A stretch of 64,000 nucleotides of DNA from Micromonospora sp. R77 (GTDB lineage: Bacteria; Actinomycetota; Actinomycetes; Mycobacteriales; Micromonosporaceae). The notes beneath the pieces are model-generated. The model was given only the letters and a program-made list of their open reading frames with translations. It was not told the origin of the DNA and did not search any database. Numbering within the stretch: the stretch's first letter is position 1; each line of letters starts with the position of its first letter. Below, one piece after another: positions 50,213 to 58,982 of the stretch. The stretch covers positions 4,154,001 to 4,218,000 of the forward strand of contig NZ_JALDST010000001.1 of the NCBI RefSeq assembly GCF_022747945.1. Reading direction: 5' to 3'. A program made the position numbers and the translations under genes.

Positions 50213-51328
50213 ATGACCGAACCCGGGGACGGCACCCGCTGCGTGCACGCCGGACTGCCCGCGCCGACACCGGGGGAGCCGTTCCTGCCGGGGCCGGTCT
50301 TCGCCGCGCCCTACCACCTGGACCCGTGGCAGGGCCCGTCGGCGACACCCAACGGGTACGGGCGGCCGGACAACCCGACCCGCCGGCTGCTGGAGGCGGC
50401 CATCGGTGAGCTGGAGGGCGGTGACTGCCGGGTCTTCGCCAGCGGTCAGGCGGCCATCACCGGGCTGCTGCTGGCACTGCTGCGCCCCGGGGACACCGTG
50501 CTGCTGCCCGCCGACGGATACTTCCCGGTCCGGGCCTTCGCCACCGACACCCTGGCCGCCCTCGGCGTGCAGGTCGGCTTCGTGCCGACCGCCGGGCCGT
50601 ACCCGTCGTTCGACGGCGTCCGGCTGGTGCTGCTGGAGACCCCGGCGAACCCGGGCCTGGACGTGGCCGACGTGCCGGCGCTCGCCGCGCGGGCGCACGC
50701 CGCCGGCGCCCTCGTCGCGGTCGACAACACCACCGCCACCCCGCTCGGGCAGCGGCCCCTGGACCTCGGCGCGGACGTGGTGGTCGCCTCCGGCACCAAG
50801 GCGCTGACCGGGCACTCCGACCTGCTGCTCGGCTATCTGGCCACCCGCTCGGCGGAACTGCTGGACCCGGTGACCGCGTGGCGGACCACCACCGGTGCCG
50901 TCCCGGGCGCGTTCGACGCCTGGCTGGCCCACCGCTCGCTGGCGACCATGGACCTGCGGCTGGCCCGGCAGTCGGCCAACGCGGCGGCCGTCGTCCGACT
51001 GCTCGACGGGCGGGCCGACGTGACCGGGCTGCGCTGGCCGGGGCTGCCGGGCGACCCGGCGTACCCGGTGGCCTCGGTCCAGATGCGACGGATGCCCGGC
51101 GTGCTCTCGTTCGACCTGGGGGACGCCGACCGGGTGGCCCGGTTCCTCGACGCCGCCCGGCTGGTCGCCGCCGCCACCTCGTTCGGCGGCCTGCACACCA
51201 CCGCGGACCGGCGGGCCCAGTGGGGCGACGACACCGCCCCCGGGTTCGTCCGGCTCTCCTGCGGCATCGAGGACCCGGCCGACCTGGTGGCCGACATCGC
51301 CGCCGCACTCGACGCCAGCCGGGCCTGA
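50213..51328 (+). CDS. Cys/Met-metabolism PLP enzyme (cystathionine gamma-lyase-like)
   Basis: 371 residues. The PLP lysine is K196 in ASGTKALTGHSDLLLGYL. NGYGRPDNPTRRLLEAAIGELEGG and FASGQAAITG are typical of the family. The normal Y in SATKY is replaced by Ala, and the N-terminus (TRCVHAGLPAPTPGEPFLPGP) is family-like. It could be a cystathionine gamma-lyase or synthase or a methionine lyase; the sequence by eye does not decide. It starts 7 bp after gpsA and is probably in the same transcript. Confidence 0.85.
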   Translation: MTEPGDGTRCVHAGLPAPTPGEPFLPGPVFAAPYHLDPWQGPSATPNGYGRPDNPTRRLLEAAIGELEGGDCRVFASGQAAITGLLLALLRPGDTVLLPADGYFPVRAFATDTLAALGVQVGFVPTAGPYPSFDGVRLVLLETPANPGLDVADVPALAARAHAAGALVAVDNTTATPLGQRPLDLGADVVVASGTKALTGHSDLLLGYLATRSAELLDPVTAWRTTTGAVPGAFDAWLAHRSLATMDLRLARQSANAAAVVRLLDGRADVTGLRWPGLPGDPAYPVASVQMRRMPGVLSFDLGDADRVARFLDAARLVAAATSFGGLHTTADRRAQWGDDTAPGFVRLSCGIEDPADLVADIAAALDASRA

Positions 51329-51514
51329 CGGGCGGCGGACGGGGTGGCCGCTGCGCTATCGTGAGCGCGGCCCTGAGCCGCCCGGCCCGTACGGGCCCCG
51401 ACCGGAGGAGGTGAGACCGATCCGACAGACAGGACCGGCGCTCCCCTCCGCGTCCGCGTCGCCGGGAAACTAGGCGACGCCGGGAGCGCCGACGAGCGTT
51501 CCCGGAGGTTTCCC

Positions 51515-52307
51515 ATGGCACCGTCCCCTTTTTCGCCCGACCGTCCCGCCCTGGTGCACCGGCTGCGCGCCGCCGGCTGCGTCTATGCCGAGGACGAGGC
51601 GGACCTGCTGATCGCCGCCGCCGACTCGGCCGAGGCACTGACCCACCTGGTGGACCGGCGGGTCGCCGGCCTGCCGCTGGAACACCTGCTGGGCTGGGCC
51701 GAGTTCTGCGGCCTGCGGGTCGCCGTCGACCCGGGCGTCTTCGTGCCCCGGGGGCGGACCGCCCTGCTGGTCGGCCGCCGCCGCCGCGGTCGCCGGTCCC
51801 GCGCCCGCCGTGCTGGACCTCTGCTGCGGCTGCGGCGCCGCCGCGCTGGTGCTGCACGGGCGGCTGGCGCCCTGCTGGCTGGCTGCCGCCGACATCGACC
51901 CGGTTGCGGTGGCCTGCGCCCGCCGCAACCTCGCCCCGCTGGGCGTGCCGGTGTTCTGCGGCGACCTGTTCGCGGCCGTACCGGCGCAGTGGCGGGGCGA
52001 GCTCGACGTGGTGGTGGCGAACGCCCCGTACGTGCCGACGGAGGCGGTCGCGCTGATGCCCGCCGAGGCCCGCCTGCACGAGGCCCCGGTGGCGCTCGAC
52101 GGGGGCGCGGACGGGCTGACCGTGCTGCGCCGGGTCGCCGCCCAGGCGGCCGGCTGGCCGGCCCCGGGCGGTCACCTGGTGGTGGAGATCAGCGACGGTC
52201 AGGTCGATGCCCTCTGCGGGGCGTTCGCCGCCCGTGGCCTGGAGCCGACGGTGCTGCGCGACGACGAGGTCGACGCCACCGCGGTCACCGCCCGCCGCCC
52301 CGCCTGA
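51515..52307 (+). pseudogene. PrmC/HemK-like protein methyltransferase, one apparent frameshift
   Basis: The ATG at 51515 has GGAGG in front. The N-terminal helical part (DEADLLIAAADSAEALTHLV, PLEHLLGWAEFCGLRVAVDPG) is in one frame to about 51770; the SAM-binding part continues in the next: AVLDLCCGCGAAALVL, DIDPVAVACARRNL and NAPYVPTEAVALMP. NAPY replaces the canonical NPPY, as in a group of actinobacterial putative N5-glutamine methyltransferases. One base is missing, or two are extra, in a run of GCC near 51768-51785. The corrected protein has about 264 residues. Confidence 0.75.
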
Positions 52308-52514
52308 CCGTCCCCGCCGCTGTCCCGGCCGTCCGCGGCGCTGTCCCGGCCGACCGTCCACGCCGCCCGCCGGCCGGCCAGCACGCCGTTCCGGCCCTCC
52401 GCACCTTTGCACCGGGCCGTCCGTGCCGGCCGGCCCGGTGCGCGCGAGGCGTGGCGGGACGGTGGACGTGGAACTAGCCTCAGGACGGGACCGGTCGGCG
52501 GGAGGCGGTGGCGG

Positions 52515-53567
52515 ATGGGCAGCGCGGGTGTGCCGGTGGTGGTGGGCCTCGACAACGGGGGGACCAGCAACAACGCCACCGTCCTGACGGTCGACGGCCG
52601 GTTCCTGGTGGACGGCCTGGTGGAGATCCCCAGCGAGGTGCGGGCCGGCCCGGAGGCGGCGATCGAGGCGCTGGCCCGCGCGCTGGACGGCGTCCTCGCG
52701 CTGACCGGTGTGCCGCGTGAGCTGGTCCGCGCGGTCGGGCTGGACACCCCCGGCCCGGCGAGCGCCACCGGGGTCATCTCGTCGCGCGGCTCCACCAACT
52801 TCGCCCAGCCGGCCTGGCGCGGCTACGACGTGCGCGGCGCGCTGGAACGGCGGCTCGGCCTGCCGGTGATCTACCACAACGACGGCAACGCCGCCGCGCT
52901 CTACGCGCACCACGTGCACTTCGGCGCGGACGCCATGCGCCGTTCCTCGGTCTCCGCCATCGTCGGCACGGGCCTGGGCGGCGGGGTGGTCGAGGACGGC
53001 CGGGTGGTGACCGGCGCGGCCGGGATGGCCGGTGAGTTCGGGCACGTGCACATCCCGCTGGACGCGCTGCTGGCGCCGGGCCAGGCGGTGCCGACCTGCG
53101 CGTGCGGCTTCGCCGGGGACGCGGAGAGCGTCGCCTCGCTGACCGCCATCGAGCACAACCTGCTGCCGTACTGGCTGGGCCGGCACCCCGGGCATCCGCT
53201 GGCCGCCGAGGAGCCGGGCCGGGCGGCGAAGCTGGTCCGCGGGTACGGCGAGCGCGGCGACGGCCTCGCCCGGGAGCTCTTCACCCAGCAGGCGATGGCG
53301 TTGGGCCGGCTCTTCACGATCGCCGCCAACTTCACCGACCCGCACGCGTACTTCGTCGGCGGCGGGGTGGTGGAGGCGGCGCCGGAGTTCCGGGACTGGT
53401 TCCTCGCCACCGTGCGGGAACACACCGTCCTCCGCGACGAGCAGGCCGCGGTCGCCGCCTTCGCCCTGGTGCCGGAGCGGGACATGGCCGGGGCGCGTGG
53501 GGTGGCCATCGCCGCGTTGGAGACCCTGCGGGCCGGCGCTCCGGCCGGCCCGCTCGTCACCGGCTGA
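52515..53567 (+). CDS. ROK-family sugar kinase-like protein
   Basis: 350 residues from the ATG at 52515 (GGGAGG upstream). ATP/sugar-binding motifs: VVGLDNGGTSNNATVL, VGLDTPGP, NDGNAAALYAHH and IVGTGLGGGVV. The ROK zinc motif, normally CxCGxxGCxE, here is CACGFAGDAE: the third Cys is Asp. There is no N-terminal HTH, so it is a kinase type rather than a repressor. The substrate sugar is unknown; catalytic Asp in HND is present. It stands alone in an accessory block. Confidence 0.85.
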   Translation: MGSAGVPVVVGLDNGGTSNNATVLTVDGRFLVDGLVEIPSEVRAGPEAAIEALARALDGVLALTGVPRELVRAVGLDTPGPASATGVISSRGSTNFAQPAWRGYDVRGALERRLGLPVIYHNDGNAAALYAHHVHFGADAMRRSSVSAIVGTGLGGGVVEDGRVVTGAAGMAGEFGHVHIPLDALLAPGQAVPTCACGFAGDAESVASLTAIEHNLLPYWLGRHPGHPLAAEEPGRAAKLVRGYGERGDGLARELFTQQAMALGRLFTIAANFTDPHAYFVGGGVVEAAPEFRDWFLATVREHTVLRDEQAAVAAFALVPERDMAGARGVAIAALETLRAGAPAGPLVTG

Positions 53568-53655
53568 CCACCAACGCGACCGCCACCACGCGCCGGCACC
53601 CTGGGCCGGGCGGCGCGACCTCGCCGGGCGGCGGCGCAGGGTGGCGTCGGGCCGG

Positions 53656-53856
53656 TCAGCGGCGGGGTGGGGCGCCGGCGAAGGTGGTCCAGGCGGCCGG
53701 GGTGAAGCGCAGCGTCGGGCCGGCCGGGTCCTTGGAGTCGCGGACCGCGACCGCCCCGGGCAGCACCGCCATCTCGACGCAGGCGCCCTCGTCGCCGCTG
53801 TGGCTGCTCTTGCGCCAGGCGACCGGATCCGGCTGCGGGCTGGTCGTGGAGGTCAT
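53656..53856 (-). CDS. DUF397 protein
   Basis: 66 residues with the DUF397 hallmark AWRKSSHSGDEGACVEMA and VRDSKDPAGPTLRFTPAAW. These small proteins are abundant in Streptomyces and Micromonospora, typically encoded next to a DUF5753 XRE regulator, as here (5 bp downstream of its stop). The pair is thought to act as a regulator and its modulator. Confidence 0.92.
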   Translation of the reverse strand: MTSTTSPQPDPVAWRKSSHSGDEGACVEMAVLPGAVAVRDSKDPAGPTLRFTPAAWTTFAGAPPRR

Positions 53857-53861
53857 CGGTT

Positions 53862-54707
53862 CTACCGTCCCTTCAGAAGTTGGACCAGCTGGTCCCGGCT
53901 GTCCGCCGGGCTCAGCGCGACGGTCCGCAGATGCTCCATGATCTTGGTGCAGGTACGCAGGTCGCCCGGCCGGTCGAGGACCATCTGCCCGGCCACCGTC
54001 TCCACCGAGGCGATGATCGGGTCCTCCGGGTCGGCGAACTCCAGGATGTGCAGCGACCCCCGGGTGCCCCGGTGGTAGCCGGCCGCGAGCGGGATCACCT
54101 GGACGGTGATGTTCGGCAGCTCACCCATCTTGAGCAGGTGTCGTAGCTGCCCCTCCATCACGGTGCGGTCGCCCACCGGGCGCAGCAGCGCGCCCTCGTC
54201 GATGATCGCGTCCAGGATCGGTGGCTCGTCCGAGGTGAGCCGCTGCTGGCGGTCCAGCCGCAGGTGGACCCGCTGCTCGACCTGGTCGTCGCTGAGGGTG
54301 TGCGGGCCGCCGCGCATGACGCCCCGGATGTAGTCCGCGGTCTGCAGCAGGCCGGGCACCACCGACGGTTCGAAGTTCGCGATGCCGGTCGCCTCCGCCT
54401 CCAGCGCGATGAAGTCGATGGTGCGCCGGTCCAGCAGGTAGGAGTACGAGACCCACCAACCGGGTTTGCGGGCGTCCTTGGCCAGCTGCACCGCCGCCGC
54501 CACCTCGTCGGCGCCCACCCCGTAGAGGGTGAGCAGGGCGCGGACGGTGGCCGGGTTGACCAGGGTCTGCGCGTTCTCGTAGCGGGACAGGGTGCTGCGG
54601 GTGCTGTTGATCTCGTCGGCCGCCGCCTCCAGGGTCAGGCCGGCGGCTTCCCGGTGGGTACGCAGGGCGATGCCGAGCCGTCGGGCCCGGGCCGTCTTCG
54701 GAGCCAT
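53862..54707 (-). CDS. XRE-family regulator with DUF5753 domain
   Basis: 281 residues from the ATG at 54705-54707. N-terminal helix-turn-helix (RRLGIALRTHREAAGLTLEAA, INSTRSTLSRYENAQ) and a DUF5753 domain (about 100-275, FEPSVVPGLLQTADYIRGV, QVIPLAAGYHRG). DUF397 follows, the common actinobacterial pair. The upstream DNA has ATCGATGG twice (about 54711 and 54725) which may be its own operator. Confidence 0.92.
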   Translation of the reverse strand: MAPKTARARRLGIALRTHREAAGLTLEAAADEINSTRSTLSRYENAQTLVNPATVRALLTLYGVGADEVAAAVQLAKDARKPGWWVSYSYLLDRRTIDFIALEAEATGIANFEPSVVPGLLQTADYIRGVMRGGPHTLSDDQVEQRVHLRLDRQQRLTSDEPPILDAIIDEGALLRPVGDRTVMEGQLRHLLKMGELPNITVQVIPLAAGYHRGTRGSLHILEFADPEDPIIASVETVAGQMVLDRPGDLRTCTKIMEHLRTVALSPADSRDQLVQLLKGR

Positions 54708-54859
54708 GAATCGATGGTCGCACATCGATGGGAACATCGGCGTGAGAGAACGTCGATGAGAGTTGCATTCACGCGTGTCCACCTGTCAATCTGTGACCAG
54801 GTCCTCACCGCCGGTTGTCGTGGCGACGGTGGTGGTGGGCGACCGGAGGGGATGGGGCG

Positions 54860-54901
54860 CGCGGCGATCGGGTTTTTCTCCCCCACGACCCGATCGCCGC
54901 G
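54860..54901 (+). promoter_or_regulatory. hairpin in the leader of the small-ORF pair
   Basis: A perfect 14-bp stem (54860-54873 with 54888-54901) and a 14-nt loop TTTTCTCCCCCACG, 35 bp upstream of the first small ORF. There is no plus-strand gene close upstream to terminate, so it may be a leader structure or a terminator reached from the other side. Confidence 0.4.
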
Positions 54902-54936
54902 TGCCCCGCCATCGCCGAGCGACGGAAGGGGTGGGC

Positions 54937-55011
54937 ATGACGTCGACCGGAGGCCGTTCCCGGAAGGTCGGGTCCGTCGCCGCACCACCGGCCGGAGGTG
55001 GCCGGCGGTGA
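54937..55011 (+). CDS. possible 24-aa small protein
   Basis: MTSTGGRSRKVGSVAAPPAG then GGRR and TGA. GGAAGGGG precedes the ATG. Its TGA overlaps the GTG of the next gene (GTGA), so it may only serve translational coupling. No homology can be judged. Confidence 0.35.
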   Translation: MTSTGGRSRKVGSVAAPPAGGGRR

Positions 55012-55238
55012 CCCGGTTCCTCGTGGTGCTCACCGATGTCCGGCCCGTCGAGGCGCTGGGCCGCAACGAACGGACCAGCCCCGAGCGGCGTCGTCAGGTC
55101 GTCGGGGCGACCAGCCGGGAGGCAGCCGACCGGATCGCCGGCGCGTTCATGGCGCTGGGCATGGTCCGCGCCGGCCGGCAACGGGTGAAGGTCATCGCCG
55201 TCGGCCGGCGACCCAAGGATCCGGAGGCGATCCACTGA
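55008..55238 (+). CDS. small hypothetical protein, 76 aa
   Basis: A GTG start with GGAGG before it. Sequence begins TRFLVVLTDVRPVEALGRNE and ends KVIAVGRRPKDPEAIH; basic, no membrane segment, no domain that I recognise. The middle part REAADRIAGAFMALGM is helical. It is followed by a very strong terminator. Its position in the accessory block next to an XRE/DUF397 pair is suggestive of a small accessory function, but nothing more can be said. Confidence 0.5.
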   Translation: MTRFLVVLTDVRPVEALGRNERTSPERRRQVVGATSREAADRIAGAFMALGMVRAGRQRVKVIAVGRRPKDPEAIH

Positions 55239-55241
55239 GCC

Positions 55242-55284
55242 CGTCGCCGACGGTCGGCGCGCTCCCCGCCGACCGTCGGCGACG
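55242..55284. terminator. bidirectional terminator
   Basis: A perfect 18-bp stem (55242-55259 with 55267-55284) and a 7-nt loop between the 76-aa gene and the convergent AAA ATPase. Confidence 0.9.
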
Positions 55285-55287
55285 ACG

Positions 55288-56526
55288 TCAGAGCAGCTTG
55301 CGCCGCTTCAGATAGGCCACCAGGTCGTCGTAGACGCCGCCCTCGTTGGCGAACATGGCCACGTTGCGGGCGGTGGAGAGCCAGGGCCGGGTGGAGGGGC
55401 GGACCTCCTTCAGCGCCCGCTCCAGGTCCCGCTGCTCGATCATCCGGACCTCGCCGGTACGGACCGAGTCGGCCATCGCGAACTCGGCGGCCGTCTCGCA
55501 GAGATGGGCCAGGTCGGCGCCGGAATAGTCGTCCGTCCGCGCGACCACCTTGCGCAGGTCGATGTTGGCGATCGGGCGCTGCCGCAGGTGGTACTCCAGG
55601 ATCGCCGCGCGGGCCTCGGCGTCCGGCGGCAGCACCAGCACCACCCGGTCCAGCCGGCCCGGCCGGCGCAGCGCCGGGTCCACGTCCCACGGCGTGTTCG
55701 TCGCGGCGAGCACGAAGACCCCCTCGTTGCTGCCCTCCATGCCGTCCAGCTCGGCCAGGAGCTGGTTGCCGAGCGTCCGCATCGAACTGGAACCGACCTG
55801 GGAACGCTTGTGGCCCAGCGCGTCGACCTCGTCGAGGAAGAGCACGCAGGGCGCGTTGCGGCGGGCCGCCTCGAACAACTCGTGCAGGTTCCGCTCCGAG
55901 TTGCCGATCCACATGTCCAGCACGTCCACGATGGACAGGGAGAGGAACTTCGCGCCCATCTCGCCGGCCACCGCTCGGGCCAGGAAGGTCTTGCCGCAGC
56001 CGGGCGGACCGTAGAGCATCAGCCCGCCGCGCAGGCTCTTGCCGTACATCCGGCGCAGCTCGGGGTTGCGCAGCGGACCGAGGAAGGCCAGCTCCAGCCG
56101 CTCCTTCACGGCCGTCATGCCACCCACGTCGGCCAGCCGGACGGAGGACGACTCCACGTCGTACACCCGGTCGGCCTCGCCGGTCACCGGCTCCGGTTCG
56201 TCGCCGGCCCGGGCGAAGCGCGGCGGCACGACGTCGGCCAGCTCGCGCTCGTAGGCGGCCAGCGGGTCGTCGGTCGTCGGCCCGGCCGGCGCCGGTCGCG
56301 CCGGTGCCGGTGCCTCGGGTACGGGCGCACCCAGCGCCCGCTGCATCAGGGCCTGCGCCTGCGCGTTGCCCGGGTCCCGGGCGAGCGCCTGCCCGATCTG
56401 GGCGATCGCCTCCCCGCCCCGGTCGGCGTCCAGCAGCAGCCCGGCCAGGTGCAGGCGCAGCGGCAGGTCGTCCGGGCGGGCGTCGAGGGCGGCCAGCAGG
56501 CTGTCGACGAGCGGATCGGGGCTCAT
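55288..56526 (-). CDS. AAA ATPase with N-terminal TPR-like repeats
   Basis: 412 residues. N-terminal helical repeats (DLPLRLHLAGLLLDADRG, IAQIGQALARDPGNAQAQAL, about 18-65), a Pro/Ala linker, then a classical AAA domain: Walker A GPPGCGKT, Walker B LFLDEVDAL, second region of homology ATNTPWDVDPALRRPGRLDR with Arg fingers. It resembles the spastin/katanin/CDC48-like single-ring AAA proteins found in actinobacteria. No zinc protease domain is present, so it is not FtsH. The substrate is unknown. Monocistronic. Confidence 0.88.
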   Translation of the reverse strand: MSPDPLVDSLLAALDARPDDLPLRLHLAGLLLDADRGGEAIAQIGQALARDPGNAQAQALMQRALGAPVPEAPAPARPAPAGPTTDDPLAAYERELADVVPPRFARAGDEPEPVTGEADRVYDVESSSVRLADVGGMTAVKERLELAFLGPLRNPELRRMYGKSLRGGLMLYGPPGCGKTFLARAVAGEMGAKFLSLSIVDVLDMWIGNSERNLHELFEAARRNAPCVLFLDEVDALGHKRSQVGSSSMRTLGNQLLAELDGMEGSNEGVFVLAATNTPWDVDPALRRPGRLDRVVLVLPPDAEARAAILEYHLRQRPIANIDLRKVVARTDDYSGADLAHLCETAAEFAMADSVRTGEVRMIEQRDLERALKEVRPSTRPWLSTARNVAMFANEGGVYDDLVAYLKRRKLL

Positions 56527-56735
56527 AGGACGAGCAGCGTAGTAGCTGCCGGCGCGGCGCTGGTGCCCCCGGAAGTCGGTTACTCCCTGTATATGGTGCG
56601 TTGACCGGTTGCGCCGGCCGGAGCGGTCTCCCCGGGTATCGGCATCGGCCGCCCGCCACGCACAGTAAGGTCAACCGGGTGAGCGCCACCGGCGAGCACG
56701 GCCAGCCGCAGTCGCGAACGAAGAGGTGACCTCCA

Positions 56736-57836
56736 GTGACCACCCCAGGCAAGACCCGTGTCGCGATCGTCTTCGGCGGCCGTAGTCCCGAACACGGCAT
56801 CTCCTGCGTCAGCGCGGGCAGCGTGCTCGGCGCCCTGGACCCGGACGAGTTCGAAGTGGTGCCGGTCGGCATCACCCGGACCGGCCAGTGGGTGCTGACC
56901 AGCGGCGACCCGGCCCAGCTCGCGATCCGGGCGCGGAAACTGCCGGAGATCACCGCGAGCGCCGGCACCGAGGTGCTGCTGCGCGCCGAGCCGACCTCGG
57001 GCGGCCTGATGGTGCTCGACCCGACCGAGGCCCCCCGGGCGCTGGCCGACGTGGACGTCGTCTTCCCGGTGCTGCACGGCGCCTACGGCGAGGACGGCAC
57101 CATCCAGGGGATGCTGGAGATGGCCGACATCCCGTACGTGGGGGCGAACGTGTTCGCCTCGGCGGCGGCGATGGACAAGGAGTTCACCAAGAAGCTCTGC
57201 GCCGTCGAGGGCATCCCGGTCGGCCCGTACGCGGTGCTGCGCAACGGGATGACGCTGAGCGAGGAGGAGAAGGAGCGGCTCGGGCTGCCCGTCTTCGTCA
57301 AGCCGTCCCGGGCGGGGTCCTCCTTCGGCATCACCAAGGTCGACGACTGGTCCCAGCTCGACGCGGCCGTCGCCACGGCGCGCGAGATCGACACCAAGGT
57401 GCTGGTGGAGGCCGCGGTCGTCGGCCGGGAGATCGAGTGCGGCGTGCTGGAGGGTGAGGCCGGCGGGGCTCCCGAGGCCTCCGTGCTGGCCGAGGTGCGG
57501 GTGATCTCCGGCCACGACTGGTACGACTTCGAGGCCAAGTACATCGACGACGCCTGCGAGTACGACATCCCGGCGAACCTGCCCGAGGCGGTCACCCGCC
57601 GGGTGCGCGAGTACGCCACCCGGGCGTTCACCGCGCTGGACTGCTCCGGCCTGGCCCGGGTCGACTTCTTCGTCACCCCGGAGAACGAGGTCTACCTCAA
57701 CGAGATCAACACCATGCCCGGCTTCACCCCGACGTCGATGTTCCCCCGCATGTGGGCCGCCAGCGGCCTGGAGTATCCCAAGCTCGTCAACCGTCTCATC
57801 CGCACCGCCCTGCACCGCGACACCGGCCCCCGCTGA
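56736..57836 (+). CDS. ddl: D-alanine--D-alanine ligase
   Basis: 366 residues from a GTG. ATP-grasp enzyme making the D-Ala-D-Ala dipeptide for peptidoglycan. Motifs: [32 protein letters not shown] (Tyr of the omega loop, as in D-Ala-D-Ala rather than D-lactate ligases), [19 protein letters not shown] and [16 protein letters not shown]. It follows the accessory block; in Mycobacterium it is directly beside gpsA. Confidence 0.95.
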   Translation: MTTPGKTRVAIVFGGRSPEHGISCVSAGSVLGALDPDEFEVVPVGITRTGQWVLTSGDPAQLAIRARKLPEITASAGTEVLLRAEPTSGGLMVLDPTEAPRALADVDVVFPVLHGAYGEDGTIQGMLEMADIPYVGANVFASAAAMDKEFTKKLCAVEGIPVGPYAVLRNGMTLSEEEKERLGLPVFVKPSRAGSSFGITKVDDWSQLDAAVATAREIDTKVLVEAAVVGREIECGVLEGEAGGAPEASVLAEVRVISGHDWYDFEAKYIDDACEYDIPANLPEAVTRRVREYATRAFTALDCSGLARVDFFVTPENEVYLNEINTMPGFTPTSMFPRMWAASGLEYPKLVNRLIRTALHRDTGPR

Positions 57837-57866
57837 CCCCGCCGCTGTCCGGCAACCGCCCGAATA

Positions 57867-57912
57867 CACGGAAAGAGTGGCCGTTCCCGCTCGGGAGGCC
57901 ACTCTTTCCGTG
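57867..57912. terminator. bidirectional terminator, member of a repeat pair
   Basis: A perfect 16-bp stem (57867-57882 with 57897-57912) and 14-nt loop between convergent ddl and the DUF3515 gene. The stem (GGAAAGAGTGGCC) resembles that of the hairpin at 60522-60562. Confidence 0.85.
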
Positions 57913-57957
57913 AAACTGCGCGCCGAGGCACGGCCTGCGGCGGGTGAGGGGTGGGGG

Positions 57958-58584
57958 TCAGGGGGTGCAGCCGGCGGGGGCGGTCTTCGCCGAGGGGACG
58001 GCGGAGACGATCGCGTCGGCGATCGGGGCGACCCACTGAAGAGGTTGGGCGTAGTCGCGGGGTATCCGGACCCGGACGGGGGTCTCCCGGTCGACCGTGG
58101 TGAGCACGGTGGCGTCGGCCTCCTCGACGGGATGCCAGCAGACCTTGTTGACCGTCCACACCTCGTCGGTCTTCGCGAAGACCGGTGGGCTGCCGCCGCA
58201 GGCGACGGTCAGCGCCGGATCACCGTACGCGGCGTTCTGCTCGGGACCGGACGTGACCGGGCGCTGCCGCAGGTCACGCACGCTGTCGGGAAGCTGCGAC
58301 ACCAGCGCCCGGCAGACGACGGCCGGCCGTTCGGCGAGCGTCGGCGCGGGCAGCTCCACCGGGGCGGTCGACTGCGGCCGGGCGGCGGTCGCCGACGGGC
58401 TCGGCGCGGCGGCGGGGGAGTCCGGGGAGAGCTTCGCGAAGGTGATCCCGGCCACGGCCACGGTGATCGGCAGGGCGACCAGGGTGGCGATCAGCGCCGC
58501 GCGGCGGGTCGCCCGGTCCCGGCGGGGGGCCTGGTCGGCCGGTCGGGACTCCTCGGGAGCGGGGGAGGAAGTGATCTCGTCCAC
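57958..58584 (-). CDS. DUF3515 membrane-anchored protein
   Basis: 208 residues from a GTG. One transmembrane segment (about 29-50, AALIATLVALPITVAVAGI), a Pro/Ser/Ala linker and an extracytoplasmic DUF3515 domain with LVSQLPDSVRDLRQRPV, ALTVACGG and VCWHPVEE containing Cys residues that may pair. Rv2980 of M. tuberculosis, in the same place near ddl and thiL, is of this kind. Its start codon touches the stop of the AsnC-like gene. Function unknown. Confidence 0.88.
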   Translation of the reverse strand: MDEITSSPAPEESRPADQAPRRDRATRRAALIATLVALPITVAVAGITFAKLSPDSPAAAPSPSATAARPQSTAPVELPAPTLAERPAVVCRALVSQLPDSVRDLRQRPVTSGPEQNAAYGDPALTVACGGSPPVFAKTDEVWTVNKVCWHPVEEADATVLTTVDRETPVRVRIPRDYAQPLQWVAPIADAIVSAVPSAKTAPAGCTP

Positions 58585-58818
58585 TTACAGGCGCACCACC
58601 GAACACGTGAGGGTGCGGGTGATGCCGGGCACCATCTGCACCTTGCTGACGATGAGTTTCCCGAGCTCGTCCACCGTGTTCGCCTCGGTGAGCACGACCA
58701 CGTCGTACGGCCCGGTGACGGCGTCGACGCGCACCACGCCGGCCAGGTCCGCGATCAGACCGGCCACGTCACGCGCCCGCCCGACCTCCGTCTGGATGAG
58801 GATGTACGCCTGAACCAC
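58585..58818 (-). CDS. stand-alone AsnC/Lrp ligand-binding (RAM) domain protein
   Basis: 77 residues: MVQAYILIQTEVGRARDVAG, VVRVDAVTGPYDVVVL. This is the effector domain of Lrp/AsnC regulators without a DNA-binding domain, a small actinobacterial family. It may bind amino acids or help assembly of full-length Lrp proteins. GGAGG precedes the GTG by 7 nt. The DUF3515 gene follows with no gap. Confidence 0.88.
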   Translation of the reverse strand: MVQAYILIQTEVGRARDVAGLIADLAGVVRVDAVTGPYDVVVLTEANTVDELGKLIVSKVQMVPGITRTLTCSVVRL

Positions 58819-58982
58819 GACTCGACCTCCGTCCGTCGCCGCCTGGGGCGGCCCGAAGGGTGAAACTACCTTACGGAGCAGGGCTGATCCCTATCGGTCG
58901 TCGGTCGGACGCGGTGAGCGAGCACACCCCGACCCGGGCAGGGGCGGGCGACGAGGATGAACGAGCGCGACGAGAGGACACG

